Translations under genes and position numbers: made by a program | Notes under the pieces: model-generated | What the model was told of the DNA's origin: nothing | The model's input: the letters and a program-made list of their open reading frames with translations, nothing else | Databases searched by the model: none | NCBI RefSeq assembly: GCF_001552415.1 | Contig: NZ_BCRD01000005.1 | Span: forward strand, 186,001-250,000 | Length of the DNA stretch: 64,000 bases | From: Corynebacterium xerosis NBRC 16721 = ATCC 373 | Lineage (GTDB): Bacteria; Actinomycetota; Actinomycetes; Mycobacteriales; Mycobacteriaceae | Direction: 5' to 3' | Shown: piece by piece, positions 8,571 through 15,504 of the stretch | How positions within the stretch are numbered: position 1 is the first letter of the stretch | Layout: every line of letters begins with the position of its first letter

Positions 8571-8936
8571 ATGCTCATCCAGCTCGACTCCACGTCCGCG
8601 ACGCCGCTGTACGCGCAGCTCGTCGCGTCGCTGCGTCGAGCCGTTTCCACGGGCGAGGTGCCCGTGGGCGACAAATTGCCCAGTGCGGGAGATCTCGCGC
8701 AGGCTCTCGATCTGAACAAGAACACCGTGCTGCGCGCCTACCGGCAGCTGCGCGACGAGGGCGTCGTCGAGCTGCGCCGGGGCCGCGGCGCCACCGTCGT
8801 CGCCGGAGCCGACGGCGGTCGCGTTCTACCGGAGGCGGTGGAGGCCGCCCTCGACGAACTGGCCGCCATCGCCCGCGAGTCATCCATTCCCATGTCCGAC
8901 CTAGTGGCGGGCCTGACCATCCGGGGAGTCCGCTGA
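8571..8936 (+). CDS. GntR-family repressor, YtrA subfamily
   Basis: A 121-residue DNA-binding protein. The winged helix occupies residues 8-75: TPLYAQLVASLRRAVSTGEV, GDKLPSAGDLAQALDLNKNT, VLRAYRQLRDEGVVELRRGR. Only about 45 residues follow, so the long effector domain of FadR or HutC types is missing; this is the layout of the YtrA subfamily, whose members usually control the ABC transporter in their own operon. It lies 8 bases after the permease and 1 base before the DUF1648 gene. Its probable target is the AGTGCTA-N7-TAGCACT repeat at 6647. In relatives, cell-envelope antibiotics relieve repression; the signal here is unknown. Confidence 0.88.
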   Translation: MLIQLDSTSATPLYAQLVASLRRAVSTGEVPVGDKLPSAGDLAQALDLNKNTVLRAYRQLRDEGVVELRRGRGATVVAGADGGRVLPEAVEAALDELAAIARESSIPMSDLVAGLTIRGVR

Positions 8937-8937
8937 C

Positions 8938-9909
8938 ATGACCGACAGAACCGCCGCCCGTCTCCGCTTCACCGCATCGATGCTCGTGATCCCCCTGGCG
9001 GTCACCATCGCCGCGGTCGTCTGGGGACTGTGGGCGAAACCGCAGCTGCCCGACCCGATGGCCACTCATTTCTGGCTCGACATGTCCGCGGACGACTTCG
9101 CCTCCCCCGGATCGTTCATCGCGTCGGTCGCCGGCACCGCCATCGCCGTGGCCGTGATCTTCGGCGCGATGACCATGACCGGGATCTCATCCATGCGCGC
9201 GGGCAAGATCTTCGCGGGCATCGGGGCCGGATCCATCGCCTACCCTCCGTTGCTTTTGGTCAGCGTCGCCCACCCGCAGCTGGGGCTTTACGACGCCCGC
9301 GGTTTCTCGCTGCCCGTGCCCAGCTTCATCGCGGCCTTCGTCGCATGCGGCATCATCGGGCTGTTCGTCGCGGTGTTCATCCGCCCCACCGTGGAGCCGG
9401 AGGACACCGTGCCCGCCGCCGCCCCGGTGGCGGTGACCGAGTCGACGCGCGCGGCGTGGTTCGGGCGCGGGCACGCGTCCTGGGTGCTGGTGCTGATCCT
9501 GGGGATCGCGGCCGCCGTCACCGCCGTGCCTACCGTGTTCGCCATTCGCGACGGCGACACGGGTCTGGCCTTCGCCTTGGGTGCGTCGACCGTGCTGATG
9601 GCGCTGCTGGCGTGGATGTTCGCCGTCGTCCGCGTGCGCATCGACGCCACGGGCGTGCGCTGGTCGCTGGGCCCCGGAATCCCGCGCGGCCACATCCGTT
9701 TCGACGCGATCCGTTCCGTGTCCGCGGTGGAGCTCAAACCGGCGGATTGGGGAGGCTGGGGTTACCGCCTCGGAGGGAAGGGCACCGCCATCCTGGTGCG
9801 CGGCGGTGAAGGCCTGCGCATCGAGAAGGCGTCCGGTTCGGCGTTGTTCATCAGCGTCGACGATGCCGCGCGCGGCGCGGCACTGGCGCAGGCGTATCTG
9901 GCGCGTTAG
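8938..9909 (+). CDS. DUF1648-domain membrane protein, last gene of the GntR/ABC operon
   Basis: A 323-residue membrane protein. A first helix (residues 13-33) is followed by LPDPMATHFWLDMSADDF, the DUF1648 motif, then helices near 60-80, 95-115, 130-150, 175-200 and 205-225. A C-terminal soluble domain contains VRVRIDATGVRWSLGPGIPR and RFDAIRSVSAVEL, resembling a bacterial PH-like fold. GGGGAG lies ahead of the ATG, which is one base after the GntR stop, so it is part of the operon. It shares its whole layout with the protein at 341-1333. DUF1648 proteins commonly pair with YtrA-like regulators. A role in envelope stress or in sensing for the transporter is inference. Confidence 0.8.
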   Translation: MTDRTAARLRFTASMLVIPLAVTIAAVVWGLWAKPQLPDPMATHFWLDMSADDFASPGSFIASVAGTAIAVAVIFGAMTMTGISSMRAGKIFAGIGAGSIAYPPLLLVSVAHPQLGLYDARGFSLPVPSFIAAFVACGIIGLFVAVFIRPTVEPEDTVPAAAPVAVTESTRAAWFGRGHASWVLVLILGIAAAVTAVPTVFAIRDGDTGLAFALGASTVLMALLAWMFAVVRVRIDATGVRWSLGPGIPRGHIRFDAIRSVSAVELKPADWGGWGYRLGGKGTAILVRGGEGLRIEKASGSALFISVDDAARGAALAQAYLAR

Positions 9910-9923
9910 CGGTCCTACCCCGT

Positions 9924-10592
9924 CTAGAACCTCCTGCCGCCGGCCATCATCCTGCGCACCGGCGCCGACCGCATCACCAGCAGCGCGATGATCAGCCCGA
10001 CGATGCCGGCGGCCAATCCCCCGGCGACGTCGGTCAGCCAATGGGCCCCGACCCACACCCGGCTGAGCGCCACGACGCCGATGAGCGCGATCACCGCCCA
10101 TTGCAGCGCCTTCGCCATGCCCCGGCGAACCATGGGCACGAGCACCTGCACCAGGGCCATGCCGGTGCCCGTCACCCCGGCGACGTGCGCGGAGGGGAAC
10201 GCGGCATCGTGTAGCGCCGGCAACTCGGAGATGCGCAGGCCCCCGGCGGGACGGTCGCGGTCGAGCACCCACTTCATCGCGTACGTCATGGCGATGGACG
10301 TGGCGAACGCCAACGGCACCAACAGCGCCATGGCCCGCAACCGCCGCCACAGCAGCAACGCCCCGATGGCGGCGGCCGGGGCGACGAAAATGGGCCGGAA
10401 CACCTCTGTCACGCCGAGGAACAACCCGTCGAGGTCGCCGTTGAACGTGCCCGCCCGTAGATCGCGCACCCACCCCGCGAAACGCAGGTCCACTTCCGAG
10501 CCCGTCTGCGTGGTGGCGAACCAGGCCAGCGCCACCAATGCGGTGACCCAGCCGACGACGTGCATGGGTCGGGCGATGGACACCCGGCTCAT
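9924..10592 (-). CDS. PAP2-superfamily membrane phosphatase
   Basis: A 222-residue integral membrane phosphatase of the type-2 phosphatidic acid phosphatase family, which dephosphorylates lipid phosphates or pyrophosphates at the membrane. All three family motifs are present in order: KWVLDRDRP (K-x6-RP), PSAHVAG (P-S-A/G-H) and SRVWVGAHWLTDVAGG (SR-x5-H-x3-D). Hydrophobic helices surround each motif, including VVGWVTALVALAWFATTQ at the start. The ATG overlaps the stop of the upstream small gene (ATGA), so the two are coupled. Substrates in relatives include undecaprenyl pyrophosphate and phosphatidylglycerol phosphate; none can be chosen from the sequence. Confidence 0.88.
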   Translation of the reverse strand: MSRVSIARPMHVVGWVTALVALAWFATTQTGSEVDLRFAGWVRDLRAGTFNGDLDGLFLGVTEVFRPIFVAPAAAIGALLLWRRLRAMALLVPLAFATSIAMTYAMKWVLDRDRPAGGLRISELPALHDAAFPSAHVAGVTGTGMALVQVLVPMVRRGMAKALQWAVIALIGVVALSRVWVGAHWLTDVAGGLAAGIVGLIIALLVMRSAPVRRMMAGGRRF

Positions 10593-10966
10593 TCGGCGAG
10601 ACCGCCTTCCCCGAAACCCTCGACGACGGTCGTCTCCCCCGCCCACGGCGTCGATTCGCCGAAGGAGGAACCGACCGCCTCGGTCACCTCGTCCTCCAGC
10701 CCCTCCGGGCCCCGGGTGGTCACGGCGATGGCGTGCAGGACCTCCACCGTCGGCGGCTGCGAATTCATGGACAGCCACCGGTCCATGAGGGATTCGGCGG
10801 CGGCGTCCTCCACCGGCTCCGTCTCGCCGCCCGACAGCGGCACGGCGGCGCGGAACTTCACCAGCTCCAGCCCCAGCCCGGCCAGGGCCGCGGTGAGGCG
10901 GGCGCCGAACGCGGGCATGGCGCCGGGGTCGAGGAGCGCGCGGACGATGGTCTGATATTCGGTCAT
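10589..10966 (-). CDS. Small conserved hypothetical protein, coupled to the PAP2 phosphatase
   Basis: A soluble, acidic protein of 125 residues without a recognised domain. It begins MTEYQTIVRALLDPGAMPAF; the central LMDRWLSMNSQPPTVEVLH and VTTRGPEGLEDEVTEAVG align with the protein at 3887-4237, so the two are paralogues. A GTG at 10972 would add two residues. Neither start has a clear ribosome binding site; the region upstream contains the perfect palindrome GACACGTGTC (10968-10977). The stop overlaps the PAP2 start by four bases. Confidence 0.6.
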   Translation of the reverse strand: MTEYQTIVRALLDPGAMPAFGARLTAALAGLGLELVKFRAAVPLSGGETEPVEDAAAESLMDRWLSMNSQPPTVEVLHAIAVTTRGPEGLEDEVTEAVGSSFGESTPWAGETTVVEGFGEGGLAE

Positions 10967-11038
10967 GGACACGTGTCTAGCACGGCCCCCGGATCGCGCC
11001 TATCGTGGCGTTGGACATTCCGATTTGAGGAGACCACC

Positions 11039-11404
11039 ATGTCCGACGCCGCCGCAACCCACGACCCGTCCCCCGCCCCCGAGACCTTCATCGACGTCAT
11101 CGCGGCCGCCCCCGCGGCGAAGGACGGGGAGTTCCCCGCCGCCGAGCGCGTGCTCACGGCCGATGGCGCGACGATCGTGGTGTTCACCTTCGCCAAGGGC
11201 CAGCGCCTCGACGATCACCACGCGCCCCATCCCATCACGGTCCAGGTCGTCGAAGGATGCCTGAAGTTCACCGTCGAGGACCGCGATTACCATCTCAAGC
11301 CCGGCCGCGTGCTCCACGTCCCCGAGGGCACGATGCATTCCGTCGAGGCCGACCACAAGGACGCGGTCTTCCTGCTCATGCTCTCGACCGCCCCTTCCGC
11401 GTAA
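11039..11404 (+). CDS. Cupin-domain protein
   Basis: A 121-residue single-domain cupin. After about 45 residues comes the barrel with metal-binding motif 1, HHAPHPITVQVVEGCLKFTV, and motif 2, KPGRVLHVPEGTMHSVEA, which supply the histidines for a divalent metal. It starts MSDAAATHDPSPAPETFIDV, with GAGGAGA six bases before the ATG. Small cupins of this type are often annotated as metal-dependent dioxygenases or isomerases, or as sensors; the substrate cannot be read from the sequence. It converges on trmD with a gap of only 6 bases and no separate terminator. Confidence 0.82.
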   Translation: MSDAAATHDPSPAPETFIDVIAAAPAAKDGEFPAAERVLTADGATIVVFTFAKGQRLDDHHAPHPITVQVVEGCLKFTVEDRDYHLKPGRVLHVPEGTMHSVEADHKDAVFLLMLSTAPSA

Positions 11405-11410
11405 CCGCCG

Positions 11411-12292
11411 CTACTCCTCCGGGCTGACCCCGTCGTCAAGCGTCTTGCGGTCCCGCGCGGACAACTCGACGCCCTCCAACAACTCCGGACGGCGCGCCTG
11501 AGTGCGCAGCAGCGCCTGATCGCGCCGCCACCGGTCGATGCGCGCATGGTTGCCGGACAGCAGCGCGGCGGGGACCTCGCGGCCGCGCCACTCGCGGGGC
11601 TTGGTGTAGCCGGGGCCCTCGAGCAGGCCGTCGGAGAAGCTGTCCTCCTCGTGGCTGCGGCGGTTGCCCAGCACGCCCGGCACCAGCCGCACGACGGCCT
11701 CCGCCATCACCAGCACCGCAACCTCGCCGCCGATGAGCACGTAATCGCCGATGGAGACCTCCTCGACCCGGTAACGCTCGGCGGCGTCCTCGACGACGCG
11801 CTGGTCGATGCCTTCGTAGCGGCCGCAGGCGAAGACGATGTGGCTCTCGTGCGACCAGCGCCGCGCCATGTCCTGGGTGAAGGGCGCGCCGGCCGGGGTG
11901 GGCACGACGAGCAGAGGCTTTGCGACGTCGCCGGCCGCTTCCCCATCCGGCGCCACGTCCGCGTACGACGACTCCGCCGGCAGGCCGGCCAATTCGTCGT
12001 GGCGCGCCTGGCCACGGTGCGGCACCGCGCTGTCGAGGGCGGCGGCGCGGGCGGCGGGGCCCGTGCCGGCGGCGACGTCGTCGAGGGCGGGGCCCCAGAC
12101 GTCGGGCTTCATCACCATGCCGGGGCCGCCGCCGTAGGGCGAATCATCGACCGCCTGGTGGACGCCGGTGGCCCACTGGCGCAGGTCGTGGACGCCGACT
12201 TCGAGGATCCCCTTCTCGATGGCCTTGCCCAGCAACGCGTGGCGCAGCGGGTCGAGGTAGTCCGGGAAGATGGTGACCACGTCGAGGCGCAT
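11411..12292 (-). CDS. trmD: tRNA (guanine37-N1)-methyltransferase
   Basis: TrmD methylates G37 next to the anticodon of several tRNAs using S-adenosylmethionine, preventing +1 frameshifts. Seen are the start MRLDVVTIFPDYLDPLRHAL, the active-site loop YGGGPGMVMKPD, and the trefoil-knot SAM site with FACGRYEGIDQRVVEDA and IGDYVLIGGEVAVLVM. At 293 residues it is longer than the usual 230-250 because of an insert of some 45 residues between the GGPGM loop and the knot (around GQARHDELAGLPAESSYAD). A GTG at 12301 overlapping the rimM stop would give three more residues and translational coupling; the ATG at 12292 fits the family start better. Confidence 0.95.
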   Translation of the reverse strand: MRLDVVTIFPDYLDPLRHALLGKAIEKGILEVGVHDLRQWATGVHQAVDDSPYGGGPGMVMKPDVWGPALDDVAAGTGPAARAAALDSAVPHRGQARHDELAGLPAESSYADVAPDGEAAGDVAKPLLVVPTPAGAPFTQDMARRWSHESHIVFACGRYEGIDQRVVEDAAERYRVEEVSIGDYVLIGGEVAVLVMAEAVVRLVPGVLGNRRSHEEDSFSDGLLEGPGYTKPREWRGREVPAALLSGNHARIDRWRRDQALLRTQARRPELLEGVELSARDRKTLDDGVSPEE

Positions 12293-12297
12293 GCCGC

Positions 12298-12915
12298 TCA
12301 CAGCTCCAGCAGCCCGTCCGGCGGGGTGATCACGATCGCGCCGTTGTCGACGTCGACGATGGGCACCAGCGCGTGGACGTAGGGCACCAGGATCTCCCGG
12401 CCGTCGTCCCCGTCCCCGTCGAGGGTGACCCGCAGCAGGCGCTGCGAGGGGTTGCGGATGACCCCGGCGACCTCGCCGATGTCCTCCGGCTCCGGCAGCG
12501 CGCCCTCGTAGGCGCGGGCGTTGGCGGTGTCCTCGTCGACCGCGCCGACGTTGAGCACGCGCAGGCCGATGAGCTCGTGGTCGTAGTGGGCGTCGTCGGC
12601 GTCGTCGAACACCGGCGGGGCGAAGAAGCGCATGCCGCGCAGCGTCTCGGCGTCGTTGCGGTCCGGGACCTCCTCGAAGAACACCAGCAGGCGGCCCTGG
12701 TGCGGGCGCATCGACTTCACGGTCAGGTCGCGTTCGCGGCCGGATTGCTTGCCGACGAGCGGCGTCCCCACGGCGAAACGGCCCGCCGGGTCGTCGGTGG
12801 TGGCGTCGACGACGACCTCGCCGCGCACACCGTGGGGCTTGATGACGCGCCCGATCTGCACCAGGTCGGCGCCATCGCCGCCGCCGGTCTTGTTTCCCGA
12901 ATTCTTCTGGCTCAC
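12298..12915 (-). CDS. rimM: Ribosome maturation factor RimM
   Basis: A 205-residue 16S rRNA processing factor that binds ribosomal protein S19 during maturation of the 30S head. The N-terminal domain carries VQIGRVIKPHGVRGEVVV; the C-terminal PRC-barrel ends with EILVPYVHALVPIVDVDNGA. A stretch of about 15 residues (DTANARAYEGALPEPED) enlarges the loop before the PRC strand GEVAGVI. GTG start at 12915. It precedes trmD in the same orientation, the widely conserved rimM-trmD pair. An ABC-F gene sits upstream, between rimM and rpsP. Confidence 0.95.
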   Translation of the reverse strand: MSQKNSGNKTGGGDGADLVQIGRVIKPHGVRGEVVVDATTDDPAGRFAVGTPLVGKQSGRERDLTVKSMRPHQGRLLVFFEEVPDRNDAETLRGMRFFAPPVFDDADDAHYDHELIGLRVLNVGAVDEDTANARAYEGALPEPEDIGEVAGVIRNPSQRLLRVTLDGDGDDGREILVPYVHALVPIVDVDNGAIVITPPDGLLEL

Positions 12916-12951
12916 GCGCCCCAGACTATCGCGCCGGCCGCCGCAGTCGCG

Positions 12952-14598
12952 TCAGCGGTCGGTCACGCGCCCGCCGTCGACTGACACGGTCCTCGTCGCG
13001 CGGAAGGCGTCGCGCATCCGCCGGTCGTGGGTGACCAGCAGCACGGTGCCGTCGAAGGACTCGACCGCCTGCTCCAGCTGCTCGATCGCCGGCAGGTCCA
13101 GGTGGTTGGTCGGCTCGTCGAGCACCAGGGTGTTGGTGCCGCGGGCCTGCAGCAGCGCCAGCGCCGCGCGGGTGCGCTCGCCGGGCGACAGCGAATCGCA
13201 GGGGCGCCCGACGTGCTCGCCGGTCAGCCCGAACTTCGCCAGGAGCGTCCGCACCTCCGCGTCCGGCCACTCGGGCATTTCGGCGGCGAAGCGGTCGACG
13301 AGGAGGTCGGGGCCGTCGAACAGCTCGCGGGCCTGATCGACGCGGCCGACGATCACGCCCGACCCCGTCGACGCCTCCCCCTCGTCGGGCGCCCGCTCCC
13401 CGACGAGCAGGGACAGCAGCGTCGACTTGCCGGAGCCGTTGGGGCCCTCGACGAGCACGCGGTCACCCTGGTTGATCTGCAGCGAAACGGGCCCCAGCAC
13501 GTAACCGGCGTAGCGCACCGCCGCGTCGCGCAGCGTCGCCACCACGGTGCCCGACCGCGGCGCCGCTGCGATGGACATGCGCAGCTCCCACTCCTTGCGG
13601 GGCTCCTCGACGACGTCGAGCCGTTCGATGGCGCGCTCGGTCTGCGAGATCTTCCCCGCCTGCTTCTCCGAGCGCTGGCCCGCGCGATGGCGGATGTGCT
13701 TGTCCTTCTCCGGGTTCTTTCCGCCGTGGGCCCTCATCGCATTGCGGGTGCCCTTGTCCAGCCACGTCTTCTGGGTCTGCAGACGGCCCTTGAGCTTGTC
13801 GACGTCGCCGGCGTACTCCTCGTAGGCCTCCCGCGCGCGGCGGCGGCGCAGTTCCCGCTCGGCGAGGAAGGCCTCGTAACCCCCGTCGAACACGACGATC
13901 TGGCGTTGCGCCGCATCGAGCTCCACCATCCGCGTGATGGTGCGGGCCAGGAACTCGCGATCGTGGCTGACGATGAGCATCGGCCGTCGCTCGGCGGCGA
14001 TGAACGCCTCCAGGCGCGCGATGCCGTCGAGGTCGAGATCGTTGGTCGGCTCATCGAGCAGCAGAATGTCGTGGCCGGCCAGCAGGATCACCGCCAGGTT
14101 CGCGCGGGCGGCCTGGCCACCGGACAGGGAACGCATCGACGCGCCGACGATTGCGTCGTCCAGGCCCAGATCGGCGACGGTGCGCGGCAGGCGCTCATCG
14201 AGGTCCGCGCCGCCGAGCGCCAGCCACCGCTCCAGCGCCAGCGAGTATTCATCCGCCGCGGCCGGGTCGTCGGCCATCGCCTCCGCCAGCGCGTCCATGC
14301 GCTCGGCGACGGCGGTGACGCCCGTGCGGCGCGCGACGAACTCCGCGACGGTCTCGTCCCGGCGCTCGACCTCCTGCTCCAGCAGCCCCACGGTGGCATC
14401 GGGCGGAGAGGTGAAGATCGTGCCGGACATCTCGGCGGCGGGGGCTCCGGCGGCCGCCGACAGCAGCGTCGATTTGCCGGCCCCGTTGGGTCCGGTCAGC
14501 CCCGCGACGTCGCCCGGCGCCAGCACCAGGTCGAGATCCGCGAAGAGGGTCCGTGGTCCGTGGGCGGCGCCGACCCCGCGAAATTCGATTGTTGCCAT
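12952..14598 (-). CDS. ABC-F family ATPase
   Basis: A 548-residue soluble protein with two ABC ATPase domains and no membrane segment, the ABC-F layout. Domain 1 has Walker A GPNGAGKSTLL, signature LSGGQAARANLAVIL and Walker B ILLLDEPTNDLDL. Domain 2 has GPNGSGKSTLL, LSPGERTRAALALL and LVLDEPTNHLDL. The linker is charged and helical (LKGRLQTQKTWLDKG...). ABC-F proteins act on ribosomes as translation factors or antibiotic-protection proteins; which applies here cannot be told, though its place between rpsP and rimM suits a ribosome role. The start at the ATG before ATIEFRGVG (14598) is preferred, with AAGG upstream. Confidence 0.9.
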   Translation of the reverse strand: MATIEFRGVGAAHGPRTLFADLDLVLAPGDVAGLTGPNGAGKSTLLSAAAGAPAAEMSGTIFTSPPDATVGLLEQEVERRDETVAEFVARRTGVTAVAERMDALAEAMADDPAAADEYSLALERWLALGGADLDERLPRTVADLGLDDAIVGASMRSLSGGQAARANLAVILLAGHDILLLDEPTNDLDLDGIARLEAFIAAERRPMLIVSHDREFLARTITRMVELDAAQRQIVVFDGGYEAFLAERELRRRRAREAYEEYAGDVDKLKGRLQTQKTWLDKGTRNAMRAHGGKNPEKDKHIRHRAGQRSEKQAGKISQTERAIERLDVVEEPRKEWELRMSIAAAPRSGTVVATLRDAAVRYAGYVLGPVSLQINQGDRVLVEGPNGSGKSTLLSLLVGERAPDEGEASTGSGVIVGRVDQARELFDGPDLLVDRFAAEMPEWPDAEVRTLLAKFGLTGEHVGRPCDSLSPGERTRAALALLQARGTNTLVLDEPTNHLDLPAIEQLEQAVESFDGTVLLVTHDRRMRDAFRATRTVSVDGGRVTDR

Positions 14599-14643
14599 GC
14601 GGCACACCTTACCCCGGCCACACGGTGCCCCGGACATGCGAAA

Positions 14644-14672
14644 ACGCCGCCGCCCTGCGCGGGCGACGGCGT
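14644..14672 (-). terminator. Rho-independent terminator of rpsP
   Basis: On the minus strand a GC-rich hairpin (ACGCCGTCGCCC with GGGCGGCGGCGT) is followed directly by TTTTCGC, 24 bases after the rpsP stop. A degenerate copy of the recurring box (TTCGCTTTACGACG, 14673-14687) lies just in front of the stem, as at fah and ffh. Confidence 0.75.
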
Positions 14673-14695
14673 CGTCGTAAAGCGAAGAGCCGAAA

Positions 14696-15193
14696 TTACT
14701 CGGCGGACTCCTCGGCCGGAGCCTCCTCGGAAGCGGCGGCCTCCTTGGCCTCGGCGGCCTTGGCCTCCTCGGCCTCCTTCGCGGCCTTGGCCTCGGCGGC
14801 CTCCTTGGCGGCGCGGCGCTTCTCGGTGATGGCCTCGGCGGACGGGCCCTCGTTGGCCTCGGCCAGAGCCTGGTTGAACAGGTCCAGCTTCGACGGCTTC
14901 TCCTCGGCCACCTTCAGGGTGCCCTCGGCGCCCTCGATGCCCTTAAACTTCTGCCAGTCGCCGGTGACCTTCAGCAGGGCCAGGACGGGCTCGGTCGGCT
15001 GCGCGCCGACGGACAGCCAGTGCTGCGCGCGGTCGGAGTCGATCTTGATGACGGACGGCTCGGACTTCGGCTCGTAGGTGCCGATGTTCTCGATGACGCG
15101 GCCCGAACGACGGGTGCGGGCGTCGGCGATGACGACGCGGTAGTGCGGGGTGCGGATCTTGCCGATGCGCTGGAGCTTGATCTTGACGGCCAT
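14696..15193 (-). CDS. rpsP: 30S ribosomal protein S16 with Ala/Glu-rich tail
   Basis: S16 is a small-subunit assembly protein. The conserved part, [20 protein letters not shown] to about residue 85 ([21 protein letters not shown]), is typical. The product is 165 residues, about twice the length of S16 in many bacteria, because of a C-terminal extension of nearly 50 residues made almost wholly of Ala, Glu and Lys ([19 protein letters not shown]). Such tails are known in actinobacterial S16 and are presumably flexible or helical. GAGAGGAAG precedes the ATG. A perfect hairpin at 15234-15254 lies in the leader. Confidence 0.97.
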   Translation of the reverse strand: MAVKIKLQRIGKIRTPHYRVVIADARTRRSGRVIENIGTYEPKSEPSVIKIDSDRAQHWLSVGAQPTEPVLALLKVTGDWQKFKGIEGAEGTLKVAEEKPSKLDLFNQALAEANEGPSAEAITEKRRAAKEAAEAKAAKEAEEAKAAEAKEAAASEEAPAEESAE

Positions 15194-15233
15194 GTGGCGT
15201 CTTCCTCTCGGTCACGGGGCAATTCTTGTGACA

Positions 15234-15254
15234 CCCCCGCAACGCTGGCGGGGG
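15234..15254 (-). promoter_or_regulatory. Perfect hairpin in the rpsP leader
   Basis: CCCCCGC (15234-15240) and GCGGGGG (15248-15254) flank a 7-base loop, 41 bases ahead of the rpsP start. On the minus strand no U-run follows, so it is unlikely to be a terminator; a structured 5' leader or autoregulatory site is possible. Confidence 0.4.
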
Positions 15255-15386
15255 CCGGTTTTGCCCTTGGTTTGATCTGCGGGTGACCATCGGTCGACCG
15301 TGGTCGGGTCCGACGAACCGCAGCGTCGCCCACGCGGCGCGCGGACAACCCCGGAAACGATACCAGCGCCCGCCCCGCTGCCCAAA

Positions 15387-15419
15387 ACACGGCCCGGACA
15401 CGGCCCGGACACGGCCCGC
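15387..15419. repeat. Three tandem 11-base repeats (ACACGGCCCGG) upstream of the acyltransferase operon
   Basis: Units at 15387-15397, 15398-15408 and 15409-15419, identical except that the last base of the third is C. The 11-base period is close to one helical turn, which would place the three sites on the same face of the DNA. They lie 50 bases before the likely -10 box at 15469. Confidence 0.65.
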
Positions 15420-15504
15420 GAGATTGCACTCCACGCGCACTGGTGCCGCCGAACCGAAACCGAATTGTTATTCTGACCGGCGTCCCGAACGCCCGCTCGC
15501 GCCG

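Larger units (their letters stand above)
15194..15504. other. Divergent intergenic region between rpsP and the acyltransferase operon
   Basis: 311 bases containing the leader of rpsP (with the hairpin at 15234-15254), a triple 11-base repeat at 15387-15419 and a likely -10 box TATTCT at 15469-15474 for the + strand operon. No gene is seen in it. Confidence 0.6.

Noticed and set aside
11405..11410. Terminator between cupin gene and trmD
   Set aside because: The convergent gap is only six bases and no hairpin is visible around it.
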